From NCBI RefSeq assembly GCF_900187965.1, contig NZ_FZNL01000023.1, positions 47,921-111,920 on the forward strand: a DNA stretch of 64,000 nt. The letters run 5' to 3'. Source of the DNA: Flavobacterium sp. ov086 (GTDB lineage Bacteria; Bacteroidota; Bacteroidia; Flavobacteriales; Flavobacteriaceae). The position numbers and the translations under genes are program-made. Shown piece after piece: positions 24,930 through 33,918 of the stretch. Numbering within the stretch: the stretch's first letter is position 1; each line of letters opens with the position of its first letter. Below the pieces are notes generated by a model, which saw nothing but the letters and a program-made list of their open reading frames with translations, was not told where the DNA came from and searched no databases.

Positions 24930-25280
24930 ATGGCAGATTTAATGAAATTCGTTCAAACCGAATTAGTTGCTAAAAAAGATTTCCCTGTTTTCGGAGCTGG
25001 AGATACTATCACAGTTTACTACGAAATTAAAGAGGGTGAAAAAACAAGAACTCAGTTTTTTAAAGGAGTTGTTATTCAAAGAAGAGGTTCTGGTAACACA
25101 GAAACTTTTACTATTCGTAAAATGTCAGGTGCAATTGGAGTTGAGCGTATCTTTCCAGTAAACTTACCAGCTTTACAGAAAATTGAAATCAACAAAAAAG
25201 GAGCTGTACGTAGAGCTAGAATTTTCTACTTCAGAGAACTTACTGGTAAAAAAGCTAAGATTAAAGATAAAAGAAGATAA
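24930..25280 (+). CDS. rplS: 50S ribosomal protein L19
   Basis: 116 aa. The family motif FPVFGAGDTITVYYEIKEGEKTRTQFFKGVVIQRRGSG (about 19-56), TFTIRKMSGAIGVERIFPVNLPALQKIEI and the basic C-terminus AVRRARIFYFRELTGKKAKIKDKR are all as in bacterial L19, which lies at the interface of the ribosomal subunits. The gene has its own promoter and a strong terminator, so it is expressed independently of trmD although adjacent to it. Confidence 0.98.
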   Translation: MADLMKFVQTELVAKKDFPVFGAGDTITVYYEIKEGEKTRTQFFKGVVIQRRGSGNTETFTIRKMSGAIGVERIFPVNLPALQKIEINKKGAVRRARIFYFRELTGKKAKIKDKRR

Positions 25281-25300
25281 TCATTTATCTCTTTGTTATA

Positions 25301-25339
25301 AAAAAACTCGTTTCATTTATTTGAAACGAGTTTTTTTTT
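25301..25339 (+). terminator. Terminator after rplS
   Basis: AAACTCGTTTCA pairs with TGAAACGAGTTT, with a T run of nine. Confidence 0.8.
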
Positions 25340-25378
25340 GTGCCTAATTTTTAAAATATCCTGAATCTAGTTTACGTC

Positions 25379-25411
25379 AAACCCGACAGTTTTTTAAAAC
25401 CTGTCGGGTTT
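25379..25411. repeat. AAACCCGACAG hairpin
   Basis: AAACCCGACAG and CTGTCGGGTTT form an 11-bp perfect stem without a T tail. It is a common intergenic hairpin type in flavobacteria (recalled); function unknown. Confidence 0.6.
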
Positions 25412-25489
25412 CTGAGATTGTAGTGATAATTGCGCTTAGTAAACAAAAGTTCTTGTTTTATGGTTTGCGTGAGGGATAAAAATCAATGC

Positions 25490-25711
25490 CATTAAGTTAA
25501 GATATTTTAGATTGTGTTCCATCGGAACACCTCATCGGTAGAAAAAAAATGCATCGTGAAAAATATCGTCCCATTGGGACGTTTGAGAAATTGTACAGGC
25601 AATCTGTATATGTTTTACCAATATTATTTATAAAATCAAACGTTCCTACGGAACGTGAAAAAACGCCGTATTATTGGACTACCAATGAAATGTTCCGATG
25701 GAACAAAACAA
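25490..25711. repeat. ~225-bp multi-palindrome repeat, copy 2
   Basis: Same order of palindromes as the copy at 22994-23217, with scattered single-base changes and an intact final ATGTTCCGATGGAAC arm. Same orientation, about 2.5 kb apart, flanking the trmD-rplS region. No gene in 25281-25828. Confidence 0.85.
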
Positions 25712-25774
25712 CAATATTGCGAGGACTTGAAACGGATATCCCGGTTCGCCTTTTTCGGCGAACACGCCCAAAAT

Positions 25775-25806
25775 AAAAAAACCGACACTCATAAAGCATC
25801 GGTTTG
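25775..25806 (-). terminator. Terminator after the XRE regulator
   Basis: Minus strand AAACCGATG / GTGTCGGTTT stem followed by seven T. Confidence 0.65.
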
Positions 25807-25828
25807 TATTTTAATGAAAATTGGTATT

Positions 25829-26242
25829 CTATTTATTTAATAGTTTTTCCAAATATTCGATTTTATCTTTTTCAGCTTGTAGCAAACGTTCGTAAAGCTT
25901 TTCTTTTTCATGAAAAGTCTCCATTAATTTATCCAATGGATTAAATGTATAATGATTATTATTTCCAAAATGACCGTTATTAATACTATTGTCGTGGAAA
26001 CTATTAAAATAACTAATCATATTTTCTTCTAAAAAACTTTTGATTGCTTCGACAGTTACACCAAGCGCTTTTGCAATTTCTGCAAGTTTTTCTTCCTCTA
26101 TAGTTTCACTGTTTTCAATAGTAGAAATAGTTTGCTGGCTTATGCCTAAAGCCTGTGCCAAAGCTTCCTGTTTCATATCACGAAGTTCACGAATACAGCT
26201 TATTTTTCGCCCTATATGGTTTGGTTTTGTAAGTGTGCTCAT
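25829..26242 (-). CDS. XRE-family helix-turn-helix regulator
   Basis: 137 aa. Residues about 12-68 form an HTH_3 domain: KISCIRELRDMKQEALAQALGISQQTISTIENSETIEEEKLAEIAKALGVTVEAI. The C-terminal half is a Asn/His-rich stretch (NSFHDNSINNGHFGNNNHYTFN) and a final coiled-coil helix (KEKLYERLLQAEKDKIEYLEKLLNK) likely used for dimerisation. The target is unknown; the divergent gene is icd, 400 bases away. The TATCTTTG box lies four bases before the ATG, predicting a leaderless mRNA. Confidence 0.85.
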   Translation of the reverse strand: MSTLTKPNHIGRKISCIRELRDMKQEALAQALGISQQTISTIENSETIEEEKLAEIAKALGVTVEAIKSFLEENMISYFNSFHDNSINNGHFGNNNHYTFNPLDKLMETFHEKEKLYERLLQAEKDKIEYLEKLLNK

Positions 26243-26246
26243 AATT

Positions 26247-26254
26247 CAAAGATA
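26247..26254 (-). promoter_or_regulatory. -7 box for the XRE regulator, at the start codon
   Basis: Minus strand TATCTTTG with TTG about 20 bases upstream; AATT separates it from the ATG. Confidence 0.55.
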
Positions 26255-26562
26255 ATGATTAAGCGTAATAATAACCAACAAGTAAAAAACATATTAAACA
26301 ATGTATCTTACATTTGTTATATGTCTCTTGCATTTTAGTCAAAAATACAACTTTTCAGACAAAAACTATCAAAGCTAAAATGGATTTCTACAACTTCTGG
26401 CGTTTTCCTTTTTCGGAAGCTTTCACTTTTAACTCTGATTCATCAAAACTGCAATTTTTTAATATCAAAATAATCGATTTAGCAATTTAATGAGTCCGAA
26501 ATAACAATCTGATAATTTCGGCATTTCTCATCAAAACTACACCGTTTTCGGACTGATTTTAT
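26255..26562. other. Upstream region of icd, no gene
   Basis: Some 300 AT-rich bases. Features seen are a CCGAAAT / ATTTCGG hairpin (26494-26520) and a repeated CATCAAAACTRCA at about 26445 and 26529. These could be operator sites for icd or the XRE gene; no reading frame is convincing. Confidence 0.35.
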
Positions 26563-26570
26563 TATATTTG
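26563..26570 (+). promoter_or_regulatory. -7 box for icd
   Basis: TATATTTG, about 75 bases before the icd ATG; the leader contains an ATCGC / GCGAT hairpin and a 12-A run before the start. Confidence 0.55.
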
Positions 26571-26645
26571 CTCCGCTCATTCTGAGCCGACTATACCTTT
26601 ACATCGCTTAATCTCGGCGATACGATTATAAAAAAAAAAAAAGAA

Positions 26646-28868
26646 ATGACACAGAATTCAAAAATCTATTACACCTTAACTGATGAGGCGCCATTATTAG
26701 CGACTTATTCTTTTTTACCTATTGTTCAAGCATTTACTGCTACTGCTGGTATTGCTATTGAAACTAGAGACATCTCTTTAGCAGGTAGAATTTTATCGAA
26801 TTTTCCTGAGCTTTTAACCGATGCTCAAAAAACTGGAGATGCTTTGGCTGAATTAGGTCAATTAGCGACACAACCTGAAGCTAACATCATCAAATTACCA
26901 AACATTTCGGCATCTGTACCGCAATTGAAAGCTGCTATTGCTGAATTACAATCTCACGGTTACAAAATCCCTAATTTCCCTGAAGATCCTCAAAACGATG
27001 CCGAAAAAGAAATTAAGGCAAAATATGCTAAAGTTTTAGGTTCTGCTGTAAATCCGGTTTTACGTGAAGGAAACTCTGATCGTAGAGCACCAAGAGCAGT
27101 AAAAAACTTTGCAAAAGCAAATCCGCATTCAATGGGTGCTTGGTCTGCTGACTCAAAAACTAAAGTTGCTTCAATGCCAAACGGTGATTTCTACGGAAGT
27201 GAAAAATCACTTACTGTTGCAGACGCTGACGATGTAAAAATCGAGTTTGTTGCAAAAGACGGCACAACAACTGTTCTTAAAGCAAGTACTCCGCTTAAAG
27301 CAGGTGAAATAATTGACAGCTCAGTTTTGAGTGTAAAAAAATTAAAAGCTTTTGCTGCTGATGCAATTGCAGATGCTAAAAAAGAAGGTGTTTTACTTTC
27401 TGTGCATTTAAAAGCTACTATGATGAAAGTTTCAGATCCAATTATCTTTGGCGCTATCGTTGAAGTTTATTTTGCTGATCTTTTCAAAAAATACGAAGCT
27501 TTATTTGCTGAATTAAATATTGATACAAGAAATGGTTTAGGTGATATCTATGCAAAAATTGCAGGAAGACCTGAGCAGGCTGAAGTTGAAGCCGATATTA
27601 CTAAAGCGATCGAAAACGGTCCAGCTTTAGCAATGGTAAATTCTGATAAAGGAATTACAAACTTACACGTTCCATCTGATGTTATTGTAGATGCTTCTAT
27701 GCCGGCAATGATTCGTACTTCTGGACAGATGTACAACAAAGACGGAAAACAACAAGATACAATCGCTCTTATTCCGGATCGTGCTTATTCTGGAATTTAT
27801 ACTGCAACTATTGATTTCTGTAAAAAACACGGTGCTTTTGATCCTAAAACAATGGGAAGTGTTCCTAACGTAGGTTTAATGGCTCAAAAGGCAGAAGAAT
27901 ACGGATCTCACGACAAAACTTTCCAGGTAAAAGGAGACGGTGTTGTTCGTGTTGTAGACAATAAAGGAACTGTTTTAATGGAGCAAGACGTTGAAGCCAA
28001 TGACATTTTCAGAATGTGTCAGGCAAAAGACGCTCCTATTCAGGACTGGGTTAAACTAGCTGTAAACAGAGCTCGTTTATCTGATACTCCTGCTGTTTTC
28101 TGGTTAGACGAAAACAGAGCGCATGACAGAGAATTGATCGCAAAAGTTCAAAAATACCTTAAAGATTACAATACCGTAAATCTTGATATCCGTATCTTAA
28201 ACCCAGTTGCTGCTACAGAATTTACTTTAGACAGAATCATCAAAGGTTTAGACACTATCTCTGTAACAGGAAACGTTTTACGTGATTACTTAACTGACTT
28301 ATTCCCAATTTTAGAATTAGGAACTTCAGCTAAAATGTTGTCTATCGTTCCGTTAATGAATGGTGGTGGATTGTTCGAAACTGGTGCCGGAGGTTCTGCT
28401 CCTAAACACGTTGAGCAATTTACAGAAGAAGGATATTTACGTTGGGATTCATTAGGAGAATTTTTAGCTCTTGGTGCTTCTTTAGAGCATTTAGGACAAA
28501 CTTTAGACAACTCTAAAGCAATTATTTTATCTGAAACTCTTGACGAAGCAAATGATAAATTCCTTGCTAACGATAAATCTCCAGCTCGTAAAGTAGGTCA
28601 AATTGACAACCGCGGTTCTCACTTTTACCTTGCCTTATATTGGGCACAAGCATTGGCAGCTCAAAACAAAGATGCAGAATTGAAAGCAATCTTTACTCCA
28701 ATCGCTGCTGAACTTGAAGCTAATGAAGCTAAAATCGATGCTGAATTAATTGGTGCACAAGGAAAACCTCAAACTCTTGGTGGTTATTACCAACCAACTC
28801 CCGAGTTAGTAAGCAAAGCAATGCGTCCAAGTGCAACTTTCAACTCTATTATTGCTGAAATAAAATAA
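26646..28868 (+). CDS. icd: NADP-dependent isocitrate dehydrogenase, monomeric type
   Basis: 740 aa, the size of the monomeric enzyme (about 740) rather than the dimeric form (about 420). It oxidatively decarboxylates isocitrate to 2-oxoglutarate in the TCA cycle and produces NADPH. Visible family stretches include IYYTLTDEAPLLATYSFLPI at the N-terminus, LREGNSDRRAPRAVKNFAK (about 138-156) in the isocitrate site, GKQQDTIALIPDRAYSGIY, and NGGGLFETGAGGSAPKHV (about 574-591). Monomeric IDH has been described in a number of Bacteroidota. 2-Oxoglutarate from this step feeds the glutamate synthase encoded at 49-55 kb. A strong terminator follows. Confidence 0.96.
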   Translation: MTQNSKIYYTLTDEAPLLATYSFLPIVQAFTATAGIAIETRDISLAGRILSNFPELLTDAQKTGDALAELGQLATQPEANIIKLPNISASVPQLKAAIAELQSHGYKIPNFPEDPQNDAEKEIKAKYAKVLGSAVNPVLREGNSDRRAPRAVKNFAKANPHSMGAWSADSKTKVASMPNGDFYGSEKSLTVADADDVKIEFVAKDGTTTVLKASTPLKAGEIIDSSVLSVKKLKAFAADAIADAKKEGVLLSVHLKATMMKVSDPIIFGAIVEVYFADLFKKYEALFAELNIDTRNGLGDIYAKIAGRPEQAEVEADITKAIENGPALAMVNSDKGITNLHVPSDVIVDASMPAMIRTSGQMYNKDGKQQDTIALIPDRAYSGIYTATIDFCKKHGAFDPKTMGSVPNVGLMAQKAEEYGSHDKTFQVKGDGVVRVVDNKGTVLMEQDVEANDIFRMCQAKDAPIQDWVKLAVNRARLSDTPAVFWLDENRAHDRELIAKVQKYLKDYNTVNLDIRILNPVAATEFTLDRIIKGLDTISVTGNVLRDYLTDLFPILELGTSAKMLSIVPLMNGGGLFETGAGGSAPKHVEQFTEEGYLRWDSLGEFLALGASLEHLGQTLDNSKAIILSETLDEANDKFLANDKSPARKVGQIDNRGSHFYLALYWAQALAAQNKDAELKAIFTPIAAELEANEAKIDAELIGAQGKPQTLGGYYQPTPELVSKAMRPSATFNSIIAEIK

Positions 28869-28880
28869 TACATAAGTTAC

Positions 28881-28902
28881 GAGACGCACCGCTGTGCGTC
28901 TC
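28881..28902. repeat. GAGACGCAC palindrome
   Basis: GAGACGCAC and GTGCGTCTC form a 9-bp stem with CGCT loop. A degenerate relative, GATGCACTGCTGTGCTTCTC, is at 47605-47624. This is a widespread intergenic repeat type. Confidence 0.6.
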
Positions 28903-28921
28903 TACGATATTATAAAAAAAA

Positions 28922-28950
28922 GACAACTTTTATAAAGTTGTCTTTTTTTT
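28922..28950 (+). terminator. Terminator after icd
   Basis: AGACAACTTT and AAAGTTGTCT stem with eight T. Confidence 0.8.
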
Positions 28951-29092
28951 GTTTTAAACCAAAAACTCTGAACCTCTGTATCTTTGAACCTCTGTATCTT
29001 TAAAAAACAAATTATTCTTAACTAATGTTTAACAAACGTTCCGTAGTTATATTTAGCAAGAATTGTTAACTATGTGTTTCAAAACCAAGACA

Positions 29093-31474
29093 ATGATTAC
29101 TAAAAAAATTGGGCTTCTATTTTTTCTACTTTTCATAACCTTAACTTCATTCTCTCAGGAAAAATTCACCCTAAGCGGTACCATAACTGATTATAAAAAC
29201 AATGAAACCTTAATTGGAGTAAATATCTATATTCCGTCTTTAAAAATTGGAACCACGACAAACGAATACGGTTTTTATTCGCTTACAGCTCCCAAAGGAG
29301 AATATGAAATCGAAATTAGTTATGTTGGCTATAAAACCATTCAGAAAACAATTGTTTTAAATCAAAATACAAAAAATAATTTTGCCATTAACGAAGGCGG
29401 CGAAGAACTGCAAGAAGTTGTAATTACGGACAACAAAAGAAAAATCAATATCAAATCACCGGAAATGAGTACCAATAAACTGTCTATTGCTACTATCAAG
29501 AAAATGCCGGTGGTTATGGGCGAAGTCGACGTTTTAAAATCTATTTTATTGCTTCCCGGAGTTACAAATGCTGGCGAAGGCGCATCAGGATTCAATGTAC
29601 GAGGTGGCGGAGCAGATCAAAACCTGATTTTATTAGACGAGGCTACGATTTTTAATTCATCGCACGTTTTTGGATTTTTCTCTGTTTTTAATCCGGATGC
29701 CATTAAGGATTTAAAATTGTATAAAGGCGGAATCCCCGCTCGCTATGGCGGAAGAGCTTCTTCTGTTTTAGATATTTACCAAAAAGACGGAAATAGTAAA
29801 GAATTTCATGTAAATGGCGGAATTGGTCTGGTTTCCAGCCGAATTCTTGCCGAAGGACCTTTGGTAAAAGATAAAGGCTCTTTTTTAATTGGCGGAAGAG
29901 CTTCTTATGCCCATTTATTCTTAAAACTGTCCGAAAAGAATAAAGACAATTCAGCTTATTTTTATGACTTAAACACCAAATTAAGCTATAAACTAAATGA
30001 TAATAACAGCTTGTATTTATCCGGTTATTTTGGTCGTGATGTTTTTAGCCTGAATAAAAGTTTTACGAATACGTACGGAAATTCAACTTTAAACCTGCGT
30101 TGGAATCACCTGTATTCTGATAAATTATTTGCCAATTTATCTTTGATTTACAGTGATTATTATTACGGACTTGACCTAAACTTTGTAGGTTTCAATTGGG
30201 ATTCCGGAATTAAAAATTACAATATTAAATACGATTTCAAGAACTACATTTCAGATAAATTCAAACTGAATTATGGTATAAACGGAATTTATTACGAATT
30301 CAATCCGGGAACTATAAAACCAACAAATGCTAAATCCGGAATAAATCCGGATCAATTAGATAAAAAATACGCCTTTGAACCCGCCGCTTATATTGAAGCC
30401 GAGAATCAACTTTCAAAAAAAATCACCGTTTCTTATGGATTGCGTTATAGTTTATTTTACCGTTTAGGTGCATCAACTATTAATTATTATGATAATAATG
30501 AGCCTGTAACTTTCAATACAGACATGCAGATTTACGAAAAAGGCATACCAACTTCTACTAAATATTACAGTAAAAACAAAGTCATTGAAAGCTATAACAA
30601 CTTAGAACCTAGATTTGCCGTTTCATATCAGCTAAATGATGACCAGTCCATAAAAGCCAGCTATAACCGCATGGCACAATATCTTCAATTAATATCGAAT
30701 ACCTCATCTCCTACTCCGCTGGACGTCTGGATGCCAAGTGATAACTATATCAAACCGCAAATTGCAGATCAGGTTGCGTTGGGTTATTTCAAAAATATTA
30801 ATAACGGAGCTTATTCATTTGAAGCAGAAGCCTATTACAAAAAAATCCAAAACAGACTCGATTATATTGATGGTGCCAATTTAATTGCAAATGAAGCCAT
30901 TGAGCAAGTCATTTTAAACGGACACATGCGCGCTTACGGTTTAGAAATTATGCTGAAGAAAAACGAAGGTAAATTGAACGGCTGGATCTCTTATACCCTA
31001 TCAAAATCAGAACAACAGACTCCGGGAAGAACGCCTGAAGAAACTGGGATAAATAATGGTCAATGGTATAATTCTCCTTACGACAAAAGACATAATCTTG
31101 CTGTAACATCTTCTTATAATTTAAACGAAAAATGGTCTTTTGGTGCTAACTTTGCTTTGCAATCCGGTCAGCCGGTTACATACCCAAACTCACAATACGA
31201 ATATTTGGGAATCACAGTTCCGAGTTATGCATTGAGAAACGAAAATCGATTGCCCGCTTATCACCATTTAGATATTTCGGCAACTTTAACACCTCGAACA
31301 AACAAAGGCAGAAACTGGAAAGGAGAATGGGTTTTTAGTATTTACAACTTATACAATCGCCATAATGCAGCTTCTATAAATTTCCGCCAGAATATCGATA
31401 CCGGTGCAAATGAAGCAGTACAAACCTCAATTTTTGGAATTGTGCCGGCTGTTAGTTATAATTTTAAATTTTAA
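29093..31474 (+). CDS. TonB-dependent outer-membrane receptor with N-terminal carboxypeptidase-like domain
   Basis: 793 aa from the ATG at 29093, which starts a clean signal peptide (KKIGLLFFLLFITLTSFSQ). Residues about 21-100 are a CarboxypepD_reg-like beta sandwich (LSGTITDYKNNETLIGVNIYIP, ISYVGYKT). The plug follows at about 115-225 (VDVLKSILLLPGVTNAGEGASGFNVRGGGADQNLILLD, LYKGGIPARYGGRASSVLDI), then a 22-strand barrel ending in YNFKF. No SusD partner; the downstream gene is a DUF4249 lipoprotein, a frequent companion of such FecA/FhuA-like receptors. The substrate is unknown. Confidence 0.92.
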   Translation: MITKKIGLLFFLLFITLTSFSQEKFTLSGTITDYKNNETLIGVNIYIPSLKIGTTTNEYGFYSLTAPKGEYEIEISYVGYKTIQKTIVLNQNTKNNFAINEGGEELQEVVITDNKRKINIKSPEMSTNKLSIATIKKMPVVMGEVDVLKSILLLPGVTNAGEGASGFNVRGGGADQNLILLDEATIFNSSHVFGFFSVFNPDAIKDLKLYKGGIPARYGGRASSVLDIYQKDGNSKEFHVNGGIGLVSSRILAEGPLVKDKGSFLIGGRASYAHLFLKLSEKNKDNSAYFYDLNTKLSYKLNDNNSLYLSGYFGRDVFSLNKSFTNTYGNSTLNLRWNHLYSDKLFANLSLIYSDYYYGLDLNFVGFNWDSGIKNYNIKYDFKNYISDKFKLNYGINGIYYEFNPGTIKPTNAKSGINPDQLDKKYAFEPAAYIEAENQLSKKITVSYGLRYSLFYRLGASTINYYDNNEPVTFNTDMQIYEKGIPTSTKYYSKNKVIESYNNLEPRFAVSYQLNDDQSIKASYNRMAQYLQLISNTSSPTPLDVWMPSDNYIKPQIADQVALGYFKNINNGAYSFEAEAYYKKIQNRLDYIDGANLIANEAIEQVILNGHMRAYGLEIMLKKNEGKLNGWISYTLSKSEQQTPGRTPEETGINNGQWYNSPYDKRHNLAVTSSYNLNEKWSFGANFALQSGQPVTYPNSQYEYLGITVPSYALRNENRLPAYHHLDISATLTPRTNKGRNWKGEWVFSIYNLYNRHNAASINFRQNIDTGANEAVQTSIFGIVPAVSYNFKF

Positions 31475-31508
31475 AACCATTTTCTTTCAAAGAAATAAAA
31501 AATATACC

Positions 31509-32330
31509 ATGAAAAAAGCAACCTTATTAATCGTATTTTTTATATCACTTTTCTTCGCAAGTTGTGAAGAGGTTGTAGATGTAGATTTAGACACAGCACC
31601 GCCAAAATTAGTAATCGAAGCCGCCATCAATTGGGAAAAAGGAACCGTTGGAAACCAACAAGTCATAAAATTAACTACGACTACAGGGTATTTTGAAAAC
31701 AAAATTCCGATAGTTACTGGAGCAACTGTTTTTATCAAAAACAGCACAAATCAGCAATTTAATTTTATTGAAGTTCCTAAAACAGGTAAATATATATGTA
31801 AGAACTTCGAACCAAAAATAGACGAGCAATACACACTCACGGTAATTAGTCAGGGAAACACTTATACCGCCAGTGAAACCCTAAAATCTGTCGCTCCAAT
31901 AACGCGAATAGAACAAAATAATGAAGGCGGAATTGCAGGAACTGATATTGAAATTAGAGCCTATTATAATGATCCGGGTGATGCAGACAATTATTATCTT
32001 TACAAATATTTATACTCCAATAAAGTAACTTCTACCTATTATGCTGATGAAGACAAGTTCTATCAGGGAAATGAGTTTTTTAGTAAATCAAATGACGATG
32101 ATTTAGAGATTGGAAATACCATTGAAATAACCCATTATGGAATTTCAAAACAATACTATAATTACATGACAATATTGGTTAGTATTGCCGGAAGTAATGT
32201 TGGTGGGCCGTTTCAGTCGCCACCTGCAACCGTAAAAGGAAACATTATCAATACAACCGATAAAGCAAATTATCCTTTAGGGTATTTTTCCCTTTGTGAA
32301 ACCGTTACAAAAAAATACAAAATCGAATAA
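31509..32330 (+). CDS. DUF4249 family outer-membrane lipoprotein
   Basis: 273 aa from the ATG at 31509; an upstream frame overlapping the receptor gene is not needed. The signal peptide ends FFASC (Cys18), followed by EEVVDVDLDTAPPKLVIEAAINWE, the family hallmark. The rest is predicted beta-rich (VTGATVFIKNSTNQQFNF, YTLTVISQGNTYTASETLKSV). DUF4249 proteins are surface or periplasmic lipoproteins of unknown role encoded next to TonB receptors, perhaps as a substrate-handling partner. It begins 34 bases after the receptor stop, so one operon. Confidence 0.85.
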   Translation: MKKATLLIVFFISLFFASCEEVVDVDLDTAPPKLVIEAAINWEKGTVGNQQVIKLTTTTGYFENKIPIVTGATVFIKNSTNQQFNFIEVPKTGKYICKNFEPKIDEQYTLTVISQGNTYTASETLKSVAPITRIEQNNEGGIAGTDIEIRAYYNDPGDADNYYLYKYLYSNKVTSTYYADEDKFYQGNEFFSKSNDDDLEIGNTIEITHYGISKQYYNYMTILVSIAGSNVGGPFQSPPATVKGNIINTTDKANYPLGYFSLCETVTKKYKIE

Positions 32331-32342
32331 TTAAGAAAAAAA

Positions 32343-32825
32343 ATGGAAGCCCAAATCAAAATTTTTACCGAAAAAAAACTTCTTGGTAAACACATTGAAA
32401 TGTCGTTTATAGAAAATAAAACCTTTCAATTATGGAATAGTTTTATGCCAAGAAGAAAAGAAATTAAAAATGTCCTCAATTCGAATTTGTATTCGCTTGA
32501 AGTTTTTCCTGTTGGACATTTTGATAATTTTGAAGCAAGTAACACTTTCCAAAAATGGGCAGCAGTAGAAGTTTCAGATTTTGATATAATCCCCAAAGAC
32601 ATGGAAACCTTAATAATTTCTACCGGATTATATGCCGTTTTTATTCATAAAGGCCCCGCAAGCGAAGGACACAAAACCTATCATTCCATTTTTGTAGAAT
32701 GGCTCCCAAACTCTGATTACACAATTGACGAAAGACCACATTTTGCCGTAATGGATGAAAAACACAAAAAAGACGATCCTGATTCTGAAGAAGAAATCTG
32801 GATTCCTATAAAAAATAAAGATTAA
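32343..32825 (+). CDS. GyrI-like/AraC effector-binding domain protein
   Basis: 160 aa without DNA-binding domain. The SOUL/GyrI-like fold is suggested by KKLLGKHIEMSF, LYSLEVFPVGHFDNF, FQKWAAVEVSDFDIIPKDMETLIISTGLYAVFIHKGP (about 69-105) and the C-terminal FVEWLPNSDYTIDERPHFAVMDEKH. Such stand-alone domains bind small hydrophobic molecules or detoxify them; the precise ligand is unknown. It starts 12 bases after DUF4249, so it probably shares the transcript. Confidence 0.78.
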   Translation: MEAQIKIFTEKKLLGKHIEMSFIENKTFQLWNSFMPRRKEIKNVLNSNLYSLEVFPVGHFDNFEASNTFQKWAAVEVSDFDIIPKDMETLIISTGLYAVFIHKGPASEGHKTYHSIFVEWLPNSDYTIDERPHFAVMDEKHKKDDPDSEEEIWIPIKNKD

Positions 32826-32873
32826 TATCTTATCTCAATTAAAACTAATCTACGTTTAAAAAACAAAAAAATC

Positions 32874-33326
32874 ATGCTAATCGAAACCTTAAAATCACTT
32901 TTTGATCGAGATCTCAACAAATTAAAACTCGAAATCGAATCCTATCAAAATGAAAGTCAGATTTGGGCAATTGATAAACAAATTTCCAATTCAGCAGGAA
33001 ATCTTTGTTTACACCTTATGGGAAACATCAATCTTTATATAGGAAATCAACTTGGCAAAACAGATTATGTCCGAGATCGCCCTTTAGAATTTTCTCTTAA
33101 AAATGTTCCACAATCAGAATTAATTGCAAAAATAGAAGACACCATACAAGTCGTTGATAAAACGCTTGACAGCTTATCTGTTAAAGATTTAGAAGAGATT
33201 TATCCTTTAATTGTTTTCGAAAAAGAAATGACAACAGGCTTTTTTCTTGTACATCTTTCTACACATTTAGCCTATCATTTAGGGCAAATCAACTATCACA
33301 GAAGATTGTTAGATTTTGTAAACTAA
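32874..33326 (+). CDS. DinB-like four-helix protein (DUF1572)
   Basis: 150 aa. DinB/YfiT-like bundle. Putative metal histidines are in NLCLHLMGNINLYIG (about 44-58) and LVHLSTHLAYHLGQINYHRRLL (about 123-144), the arrangement of three His typical of the superfamily. Members act as metal-dependent thiol transferases or hydrolases, but most are uncharacterised. Same strand, 48 bases after the GyrI-like gene; a terminator follows. Confidence 0.8.
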   Translation: MLIETLKSLFDRDLNKLKLEIESYQNESQIWAIDKQISNSAGNLCLHLMGNINLYIGNQLGKTDYVRDRPLEFSLKNVPQSELIAKIEDTIQVVDKTLDSLSVKDLEEIYPLIVFEKEMTTGFFLVHLSTHLAYHLGQINYHRRLLDFVN

Positions 33327-33331
33327 CTTAT

Positions 33332-33361
33332 AAATGCCCTTAAATTGAGGGCATTTTTTAT
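33332..33361 (+). terminator. Terminator after the DinB-like gene
   Basis: AATGCCCT and AGGGCATT stem with a T run; it closes the receptor operon. Confidence 0.7.
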
Positions 33362-33456
33362 GGTAAAAGAAAAATCTCTCAAACCTCAACATATGTAAAT
33401 GTTAAAGATTTAGAATTAAGCAACCTTTGCCAGTACTTAATTCAAAATTTAGAGAC

Positions 33457-33912
33457 ATGAAACACTTACTTCTTACTTTACTTTCCCTTTCTGTATTTGC
33501 TATAAAAGCACAAACTTTCAAAAATCCTCTGTCATTATTTGATCCAACACCTTACGGTTTTAGTCACGCATCATCCGTTTCAACTCCTGGCGAACTTGTT
33601 TATATTTCCGGACAAAGCGGTGGATTAGGAAAAGAGCACATATTAAGCAACGACTTTAGAGAACAAACAAAAATCGCCTTGCAAAACATCGTAACAGTTC
33701 TTGACAGTTACAGCCTAAAACCAGAGAATGTCATGAAAATAACGATTCTAATTGTAGACCATTCCTCTGAAAAACTAAAAATTTGGAACGAAGAAATCAC
33801 TAAAGTCTGGAAAAACAAACCATTTCCCTCAAGCACATTAATACCCGTTTCAAAATTAGCCATCGACGGAATGTTAATCGAAGTCGATGCAACCGCTTTC
33901 AAAGCAAAATGA
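33457..33912 (+). CDS. Secreted RidA/YjgF-family protein
   Basis: 151 aa from the ATG at 33457. Unlike canonical cytosolic RidA (about 128 aa), it has a signal peptide (LLLTLLSLSVFAIKAQ). The domain shows LVYISGQSGGLGKEHILSNDFREQTKIALQNIVTVLDSYSLKPENVMKITILIVD. The family position of the imine-binding Arg (normally in the final strand, near the PSSTLIPV segment) is not an Arg here, so deaminase activity is doubtful. Its role in the periplasm is unknown. Confidence 0.8.
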   Translation: MKHLLLTLLSLSVFAIKAQTFKNPLSLFDPTPYGFSHASSVSTPGELVYISGQSGGLGKEHILSNDFREQTKIALQNIVTVLDSYSLKPENVMKITILIVDHSSEKLKIWNEEITKVWKNKPFPSSTLIPVSKLAIDGMLIEVDATAFKAK

Positions 33913-33918
33913 TTTTTC

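Noticed and set aside
22994..25711. CRISPR-like appearance of the repeated short palindromes
   Set aside because: Palindromes differ from each other, spacing is not regular and only two dispersed copies exist; no cas genes nearby.
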